A stretch of 48,818 bases of DNA from Gnetum montanum (lineage: Eukaryota; Streptophyta; Gnetopsida; Gnetales; Gnetaceae), in contig MNCI01000003.1 of NCBI GenBank assembly GCA_015680685.1, forward strand, positions 551,173-599,990, in the 5' to 3' direction. How positions within the stretch are numbered: the first letter of the stretch is position 1; the number at the start of each line of letters is the position of its first letter. Shown one piece after another: positions 12,230 to 23,879 of the stretch. Both the position numbers and the translations under genes were made by a program. The notes beneath the pieces were generated by a model. The model was given only the letters and a program-made list of their open reading frames with translations, was not told the DNA's origin and did no database searches.

Positions 12230-12992
12230 TGCACAAAATGTAGGGACTAAGTGAAAAAAATGAATTTTCAATATTTAATGAAGGATTCAAGATTAAATTG
12301 AAAGGTTTGGGGTATTTGGAAAATTAATTTTGAGGCACCAGAAGTATGTCATGGTGGATTCATATATTAAAATTTATGAAAAGGGGCTAGGATGAAGGGT
12401 GTATAGTAATTGTTAATGAACGATTGATTAAGATGATAAGGAAAAGGATAGCTCACTTAGGTGAGCATTTGGAGGGTGTAAAATAATGCGTTCGTGTGCA
12501 ACAAGGACAAGTTACAAAAGTTACACAAGTAGGTCCTCCCCAAAGCAAGCTCTAGCCTATGATACCCTTGTGAACCACACCTCTAATGTTCATGGGCACT
12601 AGAGAAGTTGAATTCAACATATTCCTATGAACAAAACACACATGTTAGAACAACCAAGTTGAGATAATAACTCTACATTACACCAACCATAGGTTATGAA
12701 CATTCAGACAATAAGATGAGATGGACTACAGAAGGGATTACAAAAACTGGGGCATGAGGTTTCTAATGATGGTCACAATGGAATCTTGTGTGTAATTAGT
12801 GGTTAAATAACCATGTGTCTAGATTTTCATGTTTCAGACCAGGTCCATACCACATTGCAATGACACTGTATTACTTCATCCCATCAACAAACAACCATAA
12901 GTCTACCAAAGTTGCAAGGAGTAACATCACTTGGCATTTTTTTCAAGGGAGGAGCATCATGGTGGTACACTTTTATTATTATTATTATTATT
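12230..12992 (-). other. Non-coding internal sequence of C
   Basis: No credible ORF, structural RNA or repeat was recognised on either strand. It ends in an ATT microsatellite at about 12972-12992, which abuts the assembly gap. Confidence 0.5.
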
Positions 12993-13210
12993 NNNNNNNN
13001 NNNNNNNNNNNNNNNNNNNNNNNNNNNNNNNNNNNNNNNNNNNNNNNNNNNNNNNNNNNNNNNNNNNNNNNNNNNNNNNNNNNNNNNNNNNNNNNNNNNN
13101 NNNNNNNNNNNNNNNNNNNNNNNNNNNNNNNNNNNNNNNNNNNNNNNNNNNNNNNNNNNNNNNNNNNNNNNNNNNNNNNNNNNNNNNNNNNNNNNNNNNN
13201 NNNNNNNNNN
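12993..13210. other. Assembly gap (218 N)
   Basis: A run of N between an ATT microsatellite and the outer end of an inverted duplication. Open frames crossing it are meaningless. Confidence 0.99.
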
Positions 13211-14101
13211 GTGGAAAATAAATGGCAAAAGCTTAAGCTCTTTCCTAGGATACTAATTGATAAAGCCAAAGTGTGGTGTAGATCATTGAACCAAATTCAA
13301 TCAGACGATGGTCAACCATGTTAGAACTTTTTAATAAAAGATACTAGACCTATGCACAAGTGTCCACCTTGAGGAGACTAATCCAAAGATGGAAACAAGA
13401 ACAATAGGAATCCTTGGACATGGCCTTAGATAAATAAATGTCCAAGTCATGGGTTCTTAGAGAAAGAGAAAATACTCCACATTATAGATGGGCTTAGAAA
13501 TGAAACAAGGGTAAACCTTGGAAAGTATGCCCAAGGACAACTATATAAGCTCCAAGCCCACTAGGTTAAAGAACTAATAGAGCATCAAGAAAAATAAGAG
13601 AGAGAATTATCTAAATGGGAGAATGTCAAAGCATTTGAGTAGGACCCAACTCTAGAAACAACAAAGTTTTGAAACTACAAGGAAGAGGAAGTAACCAATT
13701 CTGAAAGGGTGATACAGTTCCAACCTTTGCCAAGATAAAAAGCAATAGATGAAATTGAGGCAGAGCATAACAAGCTGACCATATGAGCAAATGAATGAAG
13801 TGTGAACTTAGAAGACATTGTTAGGGAGAGGGTTATCCAAAATAAACCCAGCAATTGAAACAAATAGAGGGCACAAAAATAAGAAACAATTAGGAACATT
13901 GTTTGGCAACTAGGGAGAATGGCTAAGGGTAACGAGGCCAAAGGCTTAACTACAAATAATGAGGATGTGATATCTATTTATATGACCAACCAAAGGGCCA
14001 TTTCCTAGTCTTGTCACATCTACATGAGCATTGGGTAGGGTAGCTGCACCTAAAATATGTACAAAGGTATCGATTTAGGTGCATCCCTATTCCACAAGGT
14101 A
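13211..14101 (+). repeat. Left arm of an 890-bp inverted duplication
   Basis: This is the reverse complement of 14550-15440. In one 84-bp stretch I compared there were 2 differences, so identity is very high. The arm is a copy of part of the gag gene in the opposite orientation to the rest of C. The duplication starts exactly at the gap edge and ends next to a lone N at 14104. Confidence 0.9.
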
Positions 14102-14103
14102 AT

Positions 14104-16128
14104 NTATGCCTAAAGAAGGGATGCCTCCAACGTTGCATAGGGAACCTACTTTTGTTAATAGCAGCAACACAAGTTGCATCCATTGGTTGTCATGGTGGTG
14201 CAAAATTTTTTGATACATCTTATGGCAGTGTAGAAGGAGGTGAAGGATGAGAATAAAAAGGGTGAGAAGAAGCATGTGAAGTATGAGGTGGTAATCCCTC
14301 AGTAGAAGACATGGGTCAATGGTACTTGGGAGAGTGATAATGGTGATTGGAGGTAGAGGATTCAGAACTGGTTGAAGAAATAGTATGTTGAACATAGTAG
14401 GCATTTGGTTTTGGTGGACATGGAGGATGTGGATGGATAGATGGTGGCCTACCCCATGCTTGTAAGTTTTGCCACTACAATGGAGTAAAGTGTTGAGGCT
14501 AGTAATAGCTCCCCTTAGGATAATACAATGGATTATGGGGTTGTCCATAATACCTTGTGGAATAGGGATGCACCTAAATCGATACCTTTGTACATATTTT
14601 AGGTGCAGCTACCCTACCCAATGCTCATATAGATGTGACAAGATTAGGAAATGGCCCTTTGGTTGGTCATATAAATAGATATCACATCTTCATTATTTGT
14701 AGTTAAGCCTTTGGCCTCGTTACCCTTAGCCATTCTCCCTAGTTGCCAAACAATGTTCCTAATTGTTTCTTATTTTTGTACCCTCTATTTGTTTCAATTG
14801 CTGGGTTTATTTTGGATAACCCTCTCCCTAACAATGTCTTCTAAGTTCACACTTCATTCATTTGCTCATATGGTCAGCTTGTTATGCTCTGCCTCAATTT
14901 CATCTATTGCTTTTTATCTTGGCAAAGGTTGGAACTGTATCACCCTTTCAGAATTGGTTACTTCCTCTTCCTTGTAGTTTCAAAACTTTGTTGTTTCTAG
15001 AGTTGGGTCCTACTCAAATGCTTTGACATTCTCCCATTTAGATAATTCTCTCTCTTATTTTTCTTGATGCTCTATTAGTTCTTTAACCTAGTGGGCTTGG
15101 AGCTTATATAGTTGTCCTTGGGCATACTTTCCAAGGTTTACCCTTGTTTCATTTCTAAGCCCATCTATAATGTGGAGTATTTTCTCTTTCTCTAAGAACC
15201 CATGACTTGGACATTTATTTATCTAAGGCCATGTCCAAGGATTCCTATTGTTCTTGTTTCCATCTTTGGATTAGTCTCCTCAAGGTGGACACTTGTGCAT
15301 AGGTCTAGTATCTTTTATTAAAAAGTTCTAACATGGTTGACCATCGTCTGATTGAATTTGGTTCAATGATCTACACCACACTTTGGCTTTATCAATTAGT
15401 ATCCTAGGAAAGAGCTTAAGCTTTTGCCATTTATTTTCCACATTGTTGAGCACACAAGCATCATGGAAGGCTTGTAAATGATGTTGTGGATCTGAATCAT
15501 AGCCTCTTGAAAATTTTGAAATATTATTCAAGTCGAGCTTAGGTAGTCAACTCTTCTTGCAATGCCTGTGAGATATCTTAATAGCCTCTATGATGTGCAT
15601 TAGGCTTTTAGGGACTAGCAAGGGTTTATCATCATCAAACAAGTTGTGATTAAAATCTCTATTTGATCGATGGTGATGATGGGGTTTGTCTTCATGTTGA
15701 TGACCTTAAGTGTGTCTATGGGTTCGATTTTTGCTTTTATTCTGACCCTTTTGTGTAGCTCTATCTCTACACCTATGTTCATCTTTGTCAGAACTAGACA
15801 TTGAAGTTGAGGGGGAAGATGAAAAGGAGGAACTAGTAGGATAGTCATGGCTTCTATAATGTTTCTTAAAGTTCCTTGGTTTATCATTTCTAAGTACCGA
15901 GGAGGTCTTAGGCCATGAGGCCTCCCCTAGTTTAGGGCTGACATCATCTTCTTCAAGATTTTTTTCCTTAGGTGAATGTAGTCTTTCAGTGTCATTAGGA
16001 TGGCCATGGTTATGAAAAATTCATTCATAAGCTGGATCACTCCAATCTTCTTCATTGTATATTTTGTTGATACTCCAATGAATAGGTGCACTATATGGTT
16101 CATAATCATTTCCACGTGAGTGAAACAT
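14104..16128 (-). pseudogene. Element C gag remnant
   Basis: A start at 16128 (MFHSRGNDYEP) opens an N-terminal region rich in Ser, His and Arg. The capsid part follows: FSRGYDSDPQHHLQAFHDAC and NKWQKLKLFPRILID at 15531-15328, clearly homologous to A2 gag at 28028-28249. Further downstream are DGLRNETR and YAQGQLYKLQAH, matching A2 at 28484-28560, then a proline/serine-rich tail in 14548-14104. Numerous stops are present. No zinc knuckle or protease was identified before the inverted arm begins. Confidence 0.75.
14550..15440 (-). repeat. Right arm of the inverted duplication
   Basis: Partner of 13211-14101, separated by a 448-bp spacer. This arm lies in the expected orientation and continues smoothly into gag on both sides, so it is the native copy. 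Confidence 0.9.
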
Positions 16129-16235
16129 TATTGTCAATTTGTGGTGTGTGCTTGAATACTTCTCAAAAGATATATCATTAATACCCTTTTACATTAATCT
16201 TGTGTAATATAACTAATCTAGATAACTAGCACCAT

Positions 16236-16252
16236 CCTTGGCAACAGCGCCA
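16236..16252 (-). other. tRNA-Asp primer-binding site of element C
   Basis: Read on the minus strand, TGGCGCTGTTGCCAAGG follows the LTR end ...CATCA after one T. It complements the 3' end of plant tRNA-Asp (TGGCGCCGTTGCC core) with few changes and is the least decayed PBS of the family here. Confidence 0.85.
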
Positions 16253-16253
16253 A

Positions 16254-17065
16254 TGATGAGCATCAAGGTACCCCTACGCTCAACCATACAAATACAAGCA
16301 TGTATGTGCAATCCAATCAAACTTTGTGGATGGACTAGTTGTGGCACCCAGAGAATTATACATTGATCGTAGTTTGCTATCTTCCCACTTGGATTAGTAG
16401 TAGCTTTTTCACATATGATTTATTCCAGAGTGAGGCATATGATGTTTTCCTAATTCTATGTTACTCTTGATAATAGAGAAGATGAACTAATTAAACTAAT
16501 AATGGAAGCAATATCTAAAGTAGCCTATGGTAATGGTATCCATCCTTAACCATCTGTACACATCTTGGACTTCATGGGATTATTGCTGAGCATGCCAAGT
16601 ATTCACACTTAAACGCTCGTGATTAAGGCATACACATTCCACTTAATGACAGGAAAAGTAAATAACAATAAATCAAACTATTAACTAAATATGGCATTAA
16701 ATAATTAAAACAACAAAAATTAATCTAAGTAAATTCTACAATGATGAAAGTAATCCTGATCTTTATTATCGGTCATGCATGTGTCCAAGTACGTCACACT
16801 CAAACAAAGGTGTCATGCAAATACAAACGTCACACTATAGGCATGCACTAGGAATAACTAGCTTGAAAGAAAGAAACTAAAAACTAAAAACTAAACTACC
16901 AAAAGAACTAAAAAGCAAAGAGCTTCCCTCCAAAACTGTCAAATGTGCACTTGAGTGTTGTATTTATAGGTTAACATAGAAATCATGATATCACATATAT
17001 GATATTGTATCCAGGTCGCAATATCATGTAACCGATATCAAGGTCTAGCAAACTACGATTCATTA
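16254..17065 (-). repeat. 5' LTR of element C
   Basis: 812 bp in minus orientation, paired with 7917-8752. The terminal TG is mutated (TAATGAATCG). GATATC/AATATC motifs lie at about 16985-17045, with TATAAATA at 16961-16968. The target duplication GTATC at 17066-17070 follows. Confidence 0.9.
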
Positions 17066-17070
17066 GTATC

Positions 17071-18368
17071 GAATCAAGATTTAATGACTTTTATATTACC
17101 ACTATGAAGTGCATACGATGTGGTGTTAGTTAGGAATATTTAATATGACAATAAGTATAAAAATCAACAATAGAATTTTAATTTTCATATTTCAAGTTTA
17201 TCACAAAAAACTGCATAGAGAGCATAGTGTAGTAGCAATTCTTTTTTGCCTAAAATCTTGCTTTCTAGCTTGAATTTCTTCTTGTTCTTAGCCTCTAAGT
17301 ATTATTTCTTGAATTTATAATCAAAATATCATAATTTCTAGTGAAACTAAAAGTTAAAAATAATATGTTGGAAGAAAAAACTTAAAAAGCCTTATCTAAC
17401 ATAAATCACATTAAATATAAAAAACCCTAAGTACATATAAATTCTTCTTCAAATAATAGTACATGCAAACTCTTACTTAGATAGTAAATCAAAGAAGTTT
17501 TGATGTAAAGGTCATGCTTTGGCTAGTTTAAGTACTCCTCTTAACCTAAAATGTTATCATTATTTAATTATATACAACATAGCATGATATAATATATCAA
17601 TCCAATATAATTCAAAAGAAACCTTAACTAGTCATTTGAACAATTCTTTCCATGAAAATTAAGGTTTAAGTATTATATTTTGATAAAAATAATAAAACAA
17701 TGTTTCATGTAAAAGTTAAATAAGTACAACAAATTGCTAGTAAGAAATCTATAATTTCATGCTTTTCTTTTAAGAAAACGGACCTAGAGTATTTGGTCTA
17801 ACAAATAAAACTATAGAATGCTTCTAATAAGAAGTTGATGTGGGATAGCTTTTTGGTTGAGAATCTTGGATCACTTAATATTCATGGGTTAACTAATTAA
17901 TTTAATTTATCATAATCAAGTTTAGTAAATCTAACCTTAGAAACCCCATGTTAATACTTTAAAATAGAGATTCTTATGTGAACCAAAGACATATCATTAT
18001 ATGAATAAAATGTATTCAATCTTATAATACTGTAATATAACAAATATTCATTTTAAAGATATATCCTGAGATATATATAAAAAATACATGTTGAATTATA
18101 ATTTGAAGAGACAAATAATAAATAATTTTAAGTAATCAATAGAAGTAGATAGTACTTATAGTTTCAATAAAAGTAAACCTACCTAGCTTTCCAATACACA
18201 AGGCTACAAATGAAAATGAATATAGATTGCCCATAAACAAAGCTCGAATGAAAATGAATCTAGATTTCCAATACACAAAGCTTTAGATGAAAATTAATCT
18301 AATTCAATAAAAATGAATCAATATTTCCAATACACAAATCTTTCGATAAGAGTTAAAGTGAAAATATA
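17071..18368. other. AT-rich tract, probably internal part of F
   Basis: This lies between element C and the copia-type element E. If C is removed it follows the F primer-binding site, so it should be F leader or internal sequence. I see no gag, pol or host gene in it. Confidence 0.4.
18183..18350. repeat. Degenerate tandem repeat (about 55-60 bp unit)
   Basis: Three imperfect units share TTTCCAATACACAA and GATGAAAATGAATCTAG-like blocks (starting near 18188, 18264 and 18328). Confidence 0.6.
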
Positions 18369-18772
18369 TAGATTGAGAACTTAGAAGGGGGTTTCAATAA
18401 GTTTCCTAATAAAAATTGCACCAGCCACAAGAACACACCAAATTTTATGGGGTTCCCCAACTTGAGTATGTCCACACTCAGAGGGTAAAATCCATTCACA
18501 TCTCTAAACTTTGTTTCTTCAAGAAAAAATATGGTTTGAAGGGCATCACATCCTCTATAAGCTTTGAACTCCAATCTAGGGTGTTTTATCATTGTGAAAC
18601 CATTTAAACATGAAAGGTCCCAACAAGCTTAAAATTTGGTTTCAACGAGCCCACAACCTTTACAAAATTGAGCTCCACTCTAGAGTGTTTTGATGTCGTA
18701 AAATGACTCAATCCTAGAGTATCCTGATAAGCTCAACAAAAATGTTTTTCCACAATAAGTGCATCAACCTCA
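18369..18772 (-). repeat. 3' LTR of element E
   Basis: It aligns with 25503-25899. The best-conserved piece contains AAGTTTCCTAATAAAAATTG and, further on, TATGTCCACACTCA. The terminal CA (minus strand) is mutated. No clear polypurine tract precedes it. Confidence 0.8.
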
Positions 18773-18949
18773 CAAAGCTATAAGAAAGAATGAAAATAAT
18801 AAGGAAAAATGTAACTAAATTTACAAACACTTGTACTTAAAGTTTAGTATAATTACAATTAAGTAAATGATGTTATAATGAAGAGCAAGAATAGAATTGC
18901 TTCGAATAGACAATGAAGATATTTTATGTAAATAGTACTTACACAATTT

Positions 18950-19175
18950 CCAAGATTTTGACATCATCTTATAGCCTTGGAGTTTCCAAAAAATCCTCAA
19001 AACTTATGCAATGGCTACCAAATAGTTAGTGTAGATGTCTACATCAAAGTTGAAATATCTAACTAAGATTGACCTCAATGCAGGTGATATGTCTACTTGG
19101 AAAGTGGAATGTCTATAGTGAGATGTCTACTATTCAAAATAGATGTTTGCTATTTTTCCAAGATGTCTATTCAAC
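18950..19175 (-). repeat. AGATGTCTAC-rich block 3' of ORF X2
   Basis: Several copies of AGATGTCTA/GATGTCTAC-type words occur in 19029-19170, followed on the minus strand by CTCCAAGGCTATAAGATG at about 18990-18975. The same word family, and CTCTAAGG followed by a TATA box, occurs at 23310-23490 on the other side of X2. The two blocks look like diverged copies flanking X2. Confidence 0.45.
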
Positions 19176-19869
19176 TTTTGAACTTTAAATTCTTAGGCTT
19201 TCTCTTATCAATTTATCTTCTTGGTAGTCCTTGAAGCATCTTCATTTGACTTGTAGACTTCATTTTCATCTATGTTCTCATCTTTTCCATGTAGTTTTCA
19301 TTTTGACATCTTGATGTAGATCTCATTTCCTTGAGTTCTTATATCTCTTTTTGGAGTTCTTATTCATGTCTTGTAAAATCATACTCTCACACATACATTC
19401 TATATGCTCCATTTTCCTTAAAGTTTTGACATACAAAAAGGTCAAAAATCTTCCTCTTTTTAGTGATGTCCAAAACATAAGAAAATGGGTTAGTGCATAT
19501 TATATAAACAATAAAAATAAGACATATAAATTCCAATGATAGCCTAAGGTATCCCTAAGATACGGATATAAAGGCTCAAGATAATAGGTTCACCATAAGA
19601 AGGAGAGACTGATAAAAACAAGAGATCTTCATAAACTCTCCAAGAGCTAAACCTATCTCCCTAATATAACATAGTTGATGAATCCATGTACAAAAAACAT
19701 GAAGTTCACAAATATCTATCCATACTATCCATACACATAAGCATACCACATAGAAGATCCATAATATACTTTCACTATCCATAATCATAGAAAAGATCCA
19801 CAATGTACAAGTGCATATAATTCATAAAATACCCTAAATATCCAAAATTCTTCCCATTTTGGGACATAA
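19176..19869. other. Non-coding stretch downstream of X2
   Basis: AT-rich. Small frames on both strands lack any recognisable domain. Confidence 0.4.
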
Positions 19870-20986
19870 TTTAAAAGAAGGGGCCAATGAAGGATCCTAA
19901 TGATTGACCTCTGTATCCTTATTAGAGTCATCATTAGAAGTAATAGCTGCATGAGAAGGCCTATAGGTCTCCTCCTCATCATCGTCATTACTAGTGCTAG
20001 AGACATGCTACTCATCATCATCATCTAAAGAAGAAATATGGAATGGAATCCTCCTAGGATGAAGCTTCGCTTAGAACTCATATGAAGTAGGTGAATGAGA
20101 TGGGATCTATTGAGAAGATGAGGAAGTGTCCTTCCTCTGATATGTGATGGGGTCCAATGGTCTTCAGTAAGAAGAAAGTCTAAAAATACTCTTCATGGCC
20201 TACTGCTCAAAAGTTTGTGGAGCATCATCATGAGGATGAGAATTGGGTCTAAGCTACATAGGATTAAAAATCTCCCCCTAGACTCATGAAGGCCATGCAT
20301 CAAGCTCTTCTGTATTAGATGCATTTCCTAAGTCATGTGCCCAGGATGACCCATAGCTACTAAGTGTCTATCTACACTTGGATAGTCCTCCTTACTATCT
20401 AATATGAGGAGTGGTGATCTCCTCAAATTTTTTCCCATCCAAAGGAAGAGGTACTCCAGTTGCATCCATTCTATTATGAAGTTAAGAGAGATTTTTGCCA
20501 ATCATCCAAATAGTGCAAGCAAAAGGCTTGAGCAACTTCTTGAGGAAGGATCTCATTTGGTTGCCAATTGATTTGGGCCTTCTCAACTGAGAAGAGACTT
20601 GAGATGGTGATGCAAATCCCTTATTTCTTGATTTTTGTGGCCTAGTATTGGGTTATACTTCTTAGCATGGGTGGAGCTCCTCTTTTTTGAATACTCACCA
20701 AAGCTTCTTTTACCTTTAAGCAAAGACATGTTAGGAATGGAAACACCTCTCTAGTGAATTAGGAAATTGATGAGGTCAGCATGTCCATCGGTTCTCTCCC
20801 TAGTGAACAAACCCAACATGTATCGATAGAGAATATGAGCCAAGTCCAAAGGCTAACTAGTGAGAAGGCAATAACAAACAAATTCTTGGGCTAGTAACAA
20901 ATAGTTATAACTTTTCCTTTTTACAATAATATTATATAAAACATTGAGAGAGAGGGTGGAAGCATTAGAAGCTATTTGACTTCTAA

Positions 20987-22688
20987 TGTAGCGACCAAAA
21001 ATTTCGATGGCTGGAAAACATCGAGAGGTCGTCGATCGGACAGTCCTAACCCTAGATCCACGCAACGGCCATGCTGGATAAAATGGAAAAGGGGTGCACT
21101 AAATGGCCTGGTCGATCAGACAGGGACTTAGTTGGTGTCACTTAACCTTTTGTAAACGTTTTTTCTAGAAACAATGCTTATAGCATAAAATAACAATTAT
21201 TAAATGTGAGGAAGCGAAAATAATGTAGAATGCAATGATAAGCAGGAAAATAAAGTAAACTAGAGTTAAGAAATGCATCGCTTCAAGATTACGACTTTTC
21301 TTTATCAAGATGGATACAATTGGTTGCACAATACTAGGAAGCACAAAGATCCCAAAAGTAACTAGGACATTCAAAGCCAGCCAACTGTGTGCTTGAACGT
21401 AGACTTACGAGCCAATAAGGAGAAATGGTACAAAGCCAACTTGTCAATTGGGGATTTGTTTTTGCCCACCCGTTGCACAAATTTGCTAACCAAAAATTGC
21501 TAAAGTTTGTCAACTTGCCAACAACAAATGCTAACAATGCTCAAAATTGCCAACCAAATTTGCCAAAAACCCCAAAATCTACCAACCCTTTGAGTGTTGC
21601 TTGTCGGGGTATTTATAGGGCTAGGAGGATGCAAGAAATGAGGCCTAGATGACACATGTTCTAGACCCACAAGATGTTGACGTATCCATACTGCATGAAC
21701 ATGCAAAGCTGATCGTGAACCTGTCATGCTGCAATTACGCTGTCAGAACTGGAGATGATGGGATTAGGTGTGCCAACGATGCAGACAAGGAGTGAAGCAC
21801 ACTGATGTAGCATAGCTTCCTCCTACACTATGCTACGCTGTGAAGCATAGCATGTTTTCATAGCATAGCTACTTGCTACGTTGTGCTACGTTGTGGAGCG
21901 TAGCATGTTGGCATAGCATAGCTGCTTGCTACGCTGTGCTATGCTATGTAGCGTAGCATAGCGTAGCCACCAGTTCAAAGAAGAAATTTGTGTTGGAGTT
22001 AATTGCATATGCTGGAAGCCTTTGAAGTGTTTTGGCTGGTTCTACATGTTTGCTACGCTACGTAGCATAGCATAGCATAGCAGTCGGCCTTATCTGCGAA
22101 CTGTACCGAAGTTGCAAATGTTTACTTGAAGCTTGATCATGCTAACAACTACAACTGCAACTTGCTAATCTTGCACTTGAGACACCTTTTATTTTTCTTG
22201 CATTGTCTCTACACTGTGCTATGCTATGTAGCATAGCACAATGTAGCAGCCAACATAGCCTGCTGTTTGCTCAATCCACCATTTTCTGATGAGAAGCTCT
22301 ACTAAGGACTTGAAGTTGAACAAGGTAATTGGTTTTGAAGGCTGGAGTGCTTACCAGGTGCAATTGGGATCACTTGATAAGCTAGGCCTTTCTGTTTTGC
22401 CTTTACTACGCTGTGCTATGCTGCGTAGCGTAGCATAGCGTAGCACTTTTTTCGACAATAGTTTGGTTTCTTGAGCAACTATCTTCTGAGGCCTGCTACA
22501 CTACATAGCATAGCAAACTCCTCCACAAGAAAACCTACCGAACTATTTTACGTATCTTGAGCACCGTCGACTACTCTCAGCATCCTGCCAAATTGTCATG
22601 AGGCTATACTTGTGGAAATGTTTGCCTCTTTCCAAGACCCTGGTGACCTTGGTAAAGCAAGAGTGCCTTAAAATTTTAGGGTGTTTCA
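20987..22688 (-). mobile_element. Solo LTR of a chromovirus-type element, target duplication TCTAA
   Basis: A perfect 5-bp duplication TCTAA (20982-20986 and 22689-22693) flanks 1702 bp. Read on the minus strand it starts TGAAACACCCTAAAATTTT and ends GGTCGCTACA, the usual terminal style of plant chromovirus LTRs. A TATA box (CTATAAATACCCC) lies at about 21620-21607. There is no internal domain and no second LTR, so it is a solo LTR. Its U3 is full of GCTATGCTACGTAGC-type palindromes. Confidence 0.85.
21800..22520. repeat. Cluster of GCTACGCTATG / CATAGCGTAGC palindromes in the solo LTR
   Basis: At least five groups (about 21825-21975, 22050-22082, 22213-22248, 22405-22447, 22494-22516) contain imperfect inverted repeats built from GCTATGCTA and TAGCATAGC. 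An example is TGCTATGCTATGTAGCGTAG at about 21939. They can fold into hairpins. Confidence 0.85.
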
Positions 22689-23309
22689 TCTAATAATTTT
22701 TCCATTATGCAAAGATATAGACTATCTAAACAAAGCATCACAAAATTCACCTTGGGAAACATGAATCACATCATTCATGAAAATATCAGTCATGGAATGA
22801 ATGGAAACCCTATGAACATTAGCACTGGCTATCCCAAAAATTACATTTACAACCTAAGGAGAAACGTCAATTAACATCCCCCCAACCAGGAAAGTAAAAG
22901 TCCCAATATAAGCATTTGTAATAACAATATTGCTATAAAATTCCTTTATGAGGATTTCAGGCACATAAAAATTTATGAAAATAAATTAGATCTAATTCAA
23001 CACTAAAAATAATATCATTAATTCTTTCTGACAATGCTACTAGAAGCAAAGAGAACATTTAGAAACAATAGAGATAGTTCAAGCTACCTCAAATTGATGT
23101 TGGACATCAATTGACCAAAATCGCAACATTGGAGGAATCTCCCTTGGACTTCTTGCTCTTCCCTAGAGGCTACCTAGACATTCCAATCTTCTTATGAGCC
23201 ATTAATTCAAAAGGAAAATGCACAAATCATTCTTGTTGTAAAATCCCTAGTCATCTACCCTTGATCATCTATGCTTGGACATGAAAGAATGAGGGAGAAA
23301 TGAAGGTTT

Positions 23310-23490
23310 GGATTTATATAATCACAACCTTAGAGGGATTTTTTTACAAAAACATAGATGTTTATGTTGTGGTATAGATGTCTATGATGCATCTACCATG
23401 AATCCAAATGAACATCTAACTTGGATTGAAAACATCTAACTCTTTATGTAGACATCTCATGGTAGATGTATATAGGTATACATCTCAAGA
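23310..23490 (-). promoter_or_regulatory. Promoter-like block upstream of ORF X2
   Basis: On the minus strand there are repeats of the ACATCTA / TAGATGT word (23354-23484), then CTCTAAGGTTGTGATTATAT with a TATA box (TATATAAATCC) at about 23315-23305, roughly 105 bp before the X2 start codon. The layout parallels the U3-like block in front of X1 in element C. Confidence 0.5.
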
Positions 23491-23879
23491 AGAAATATTT
23501 AGGGAATGGTTGCTAAGGATTATAGTCATAAGAGATATTAAAATGAAATGAAGACTTACCTCTACTTACCTTGCTTGCTGAAGGAAATGAAGATACTTAA
23601 GGAGCTTGAAAATGAGGTTCTTCTTTAGAAGTGCCTCATTTCATACAAATATTTCTATTTTTAAAGTCTAGCTTCCTTTCACAAAATTTTTGAAGAAGAT
23701 TCTCTCACTATCTTCCTTTTTGTTTGATTCTCCATACTCTTTTGACTTCCTTATCCTTTTGACTTGTCCTTCATTTCTTCTTATCTTTTTAGGTTTCCTT
23801 TCTAGGTGCATTTGGATAAGACAAAGGAGTCTTGTGATATGATTCGATGTTCATGTGGCAATACTTTAAATTTTAATCC
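23491..23879. other. Spacer between copia gag and the X2 promoter block
   Basis: No coding signal recognised. In an autonomous copia element the protease-integrase part would start here. Confidence 0.4.

Larger units (their letters stand above)
7917..17065 (-). mobile_element. C: full-length pol-less Athila-like element with accessory ORF X1
   Basis: A 9149-bp element in minus orientation. Both LTRs are present (5' LTR 16254-17065, 3' LTR 7917-8752), as are a tRNA-Asp PBS and a polypurine tract, and a perfect 5-bp target duplication GTATC flanks it. Internally it has a gag remnant near the 5' LTR, a long non-coding stretch with an assembly gap, a U3-like block at 12140-12229, and a decayed second ORF (X1). 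I found no RT, RNaseH or integrase motif. An 890-bp inverted duplication next to the gap means the internal order may be partly misassembled. Confidence 0.85.
19870..23202 (-). pseudogene. ORF X2: plant-retroelement domain with acidic tail, split by a solo LTR
   Basis: The start at 23202 reads MAHKKIGMSR, similar in style to the X1 start. Downstream, FYSNIVITNAYIGTF and TFLVGGMLIDVSP match the X1 pattern GTIVNVGGILIDFS. The frame reaches NGKII at 22694, is broken by the solo LTR, and resumes at 20986 with RSQIASN, then NYLLLAQEFVCYCLLTS and DLAHILYRYMLGLFTRERTDG. This is the helical second half of the 'putative plant transposon protein' type of domain (assignment by pattern, from memory). A basic helical segment follows near 20560-20420, and an Asp/Glu/Ser-rich tail near 20030-19900. 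Without the LTR the coding part is about 1.6 kb. Stops and at least one shift are present. Confidence 0.6.

Noticed and set aside
13675-14977. Identical 88-codon hydrophobic frames at 13675-13941 (-) and 14711-14977 (+)
   Set aside because: They are shadow frames antisense to gag in the two arms of the inverted duplication, not membrane-protein genes.
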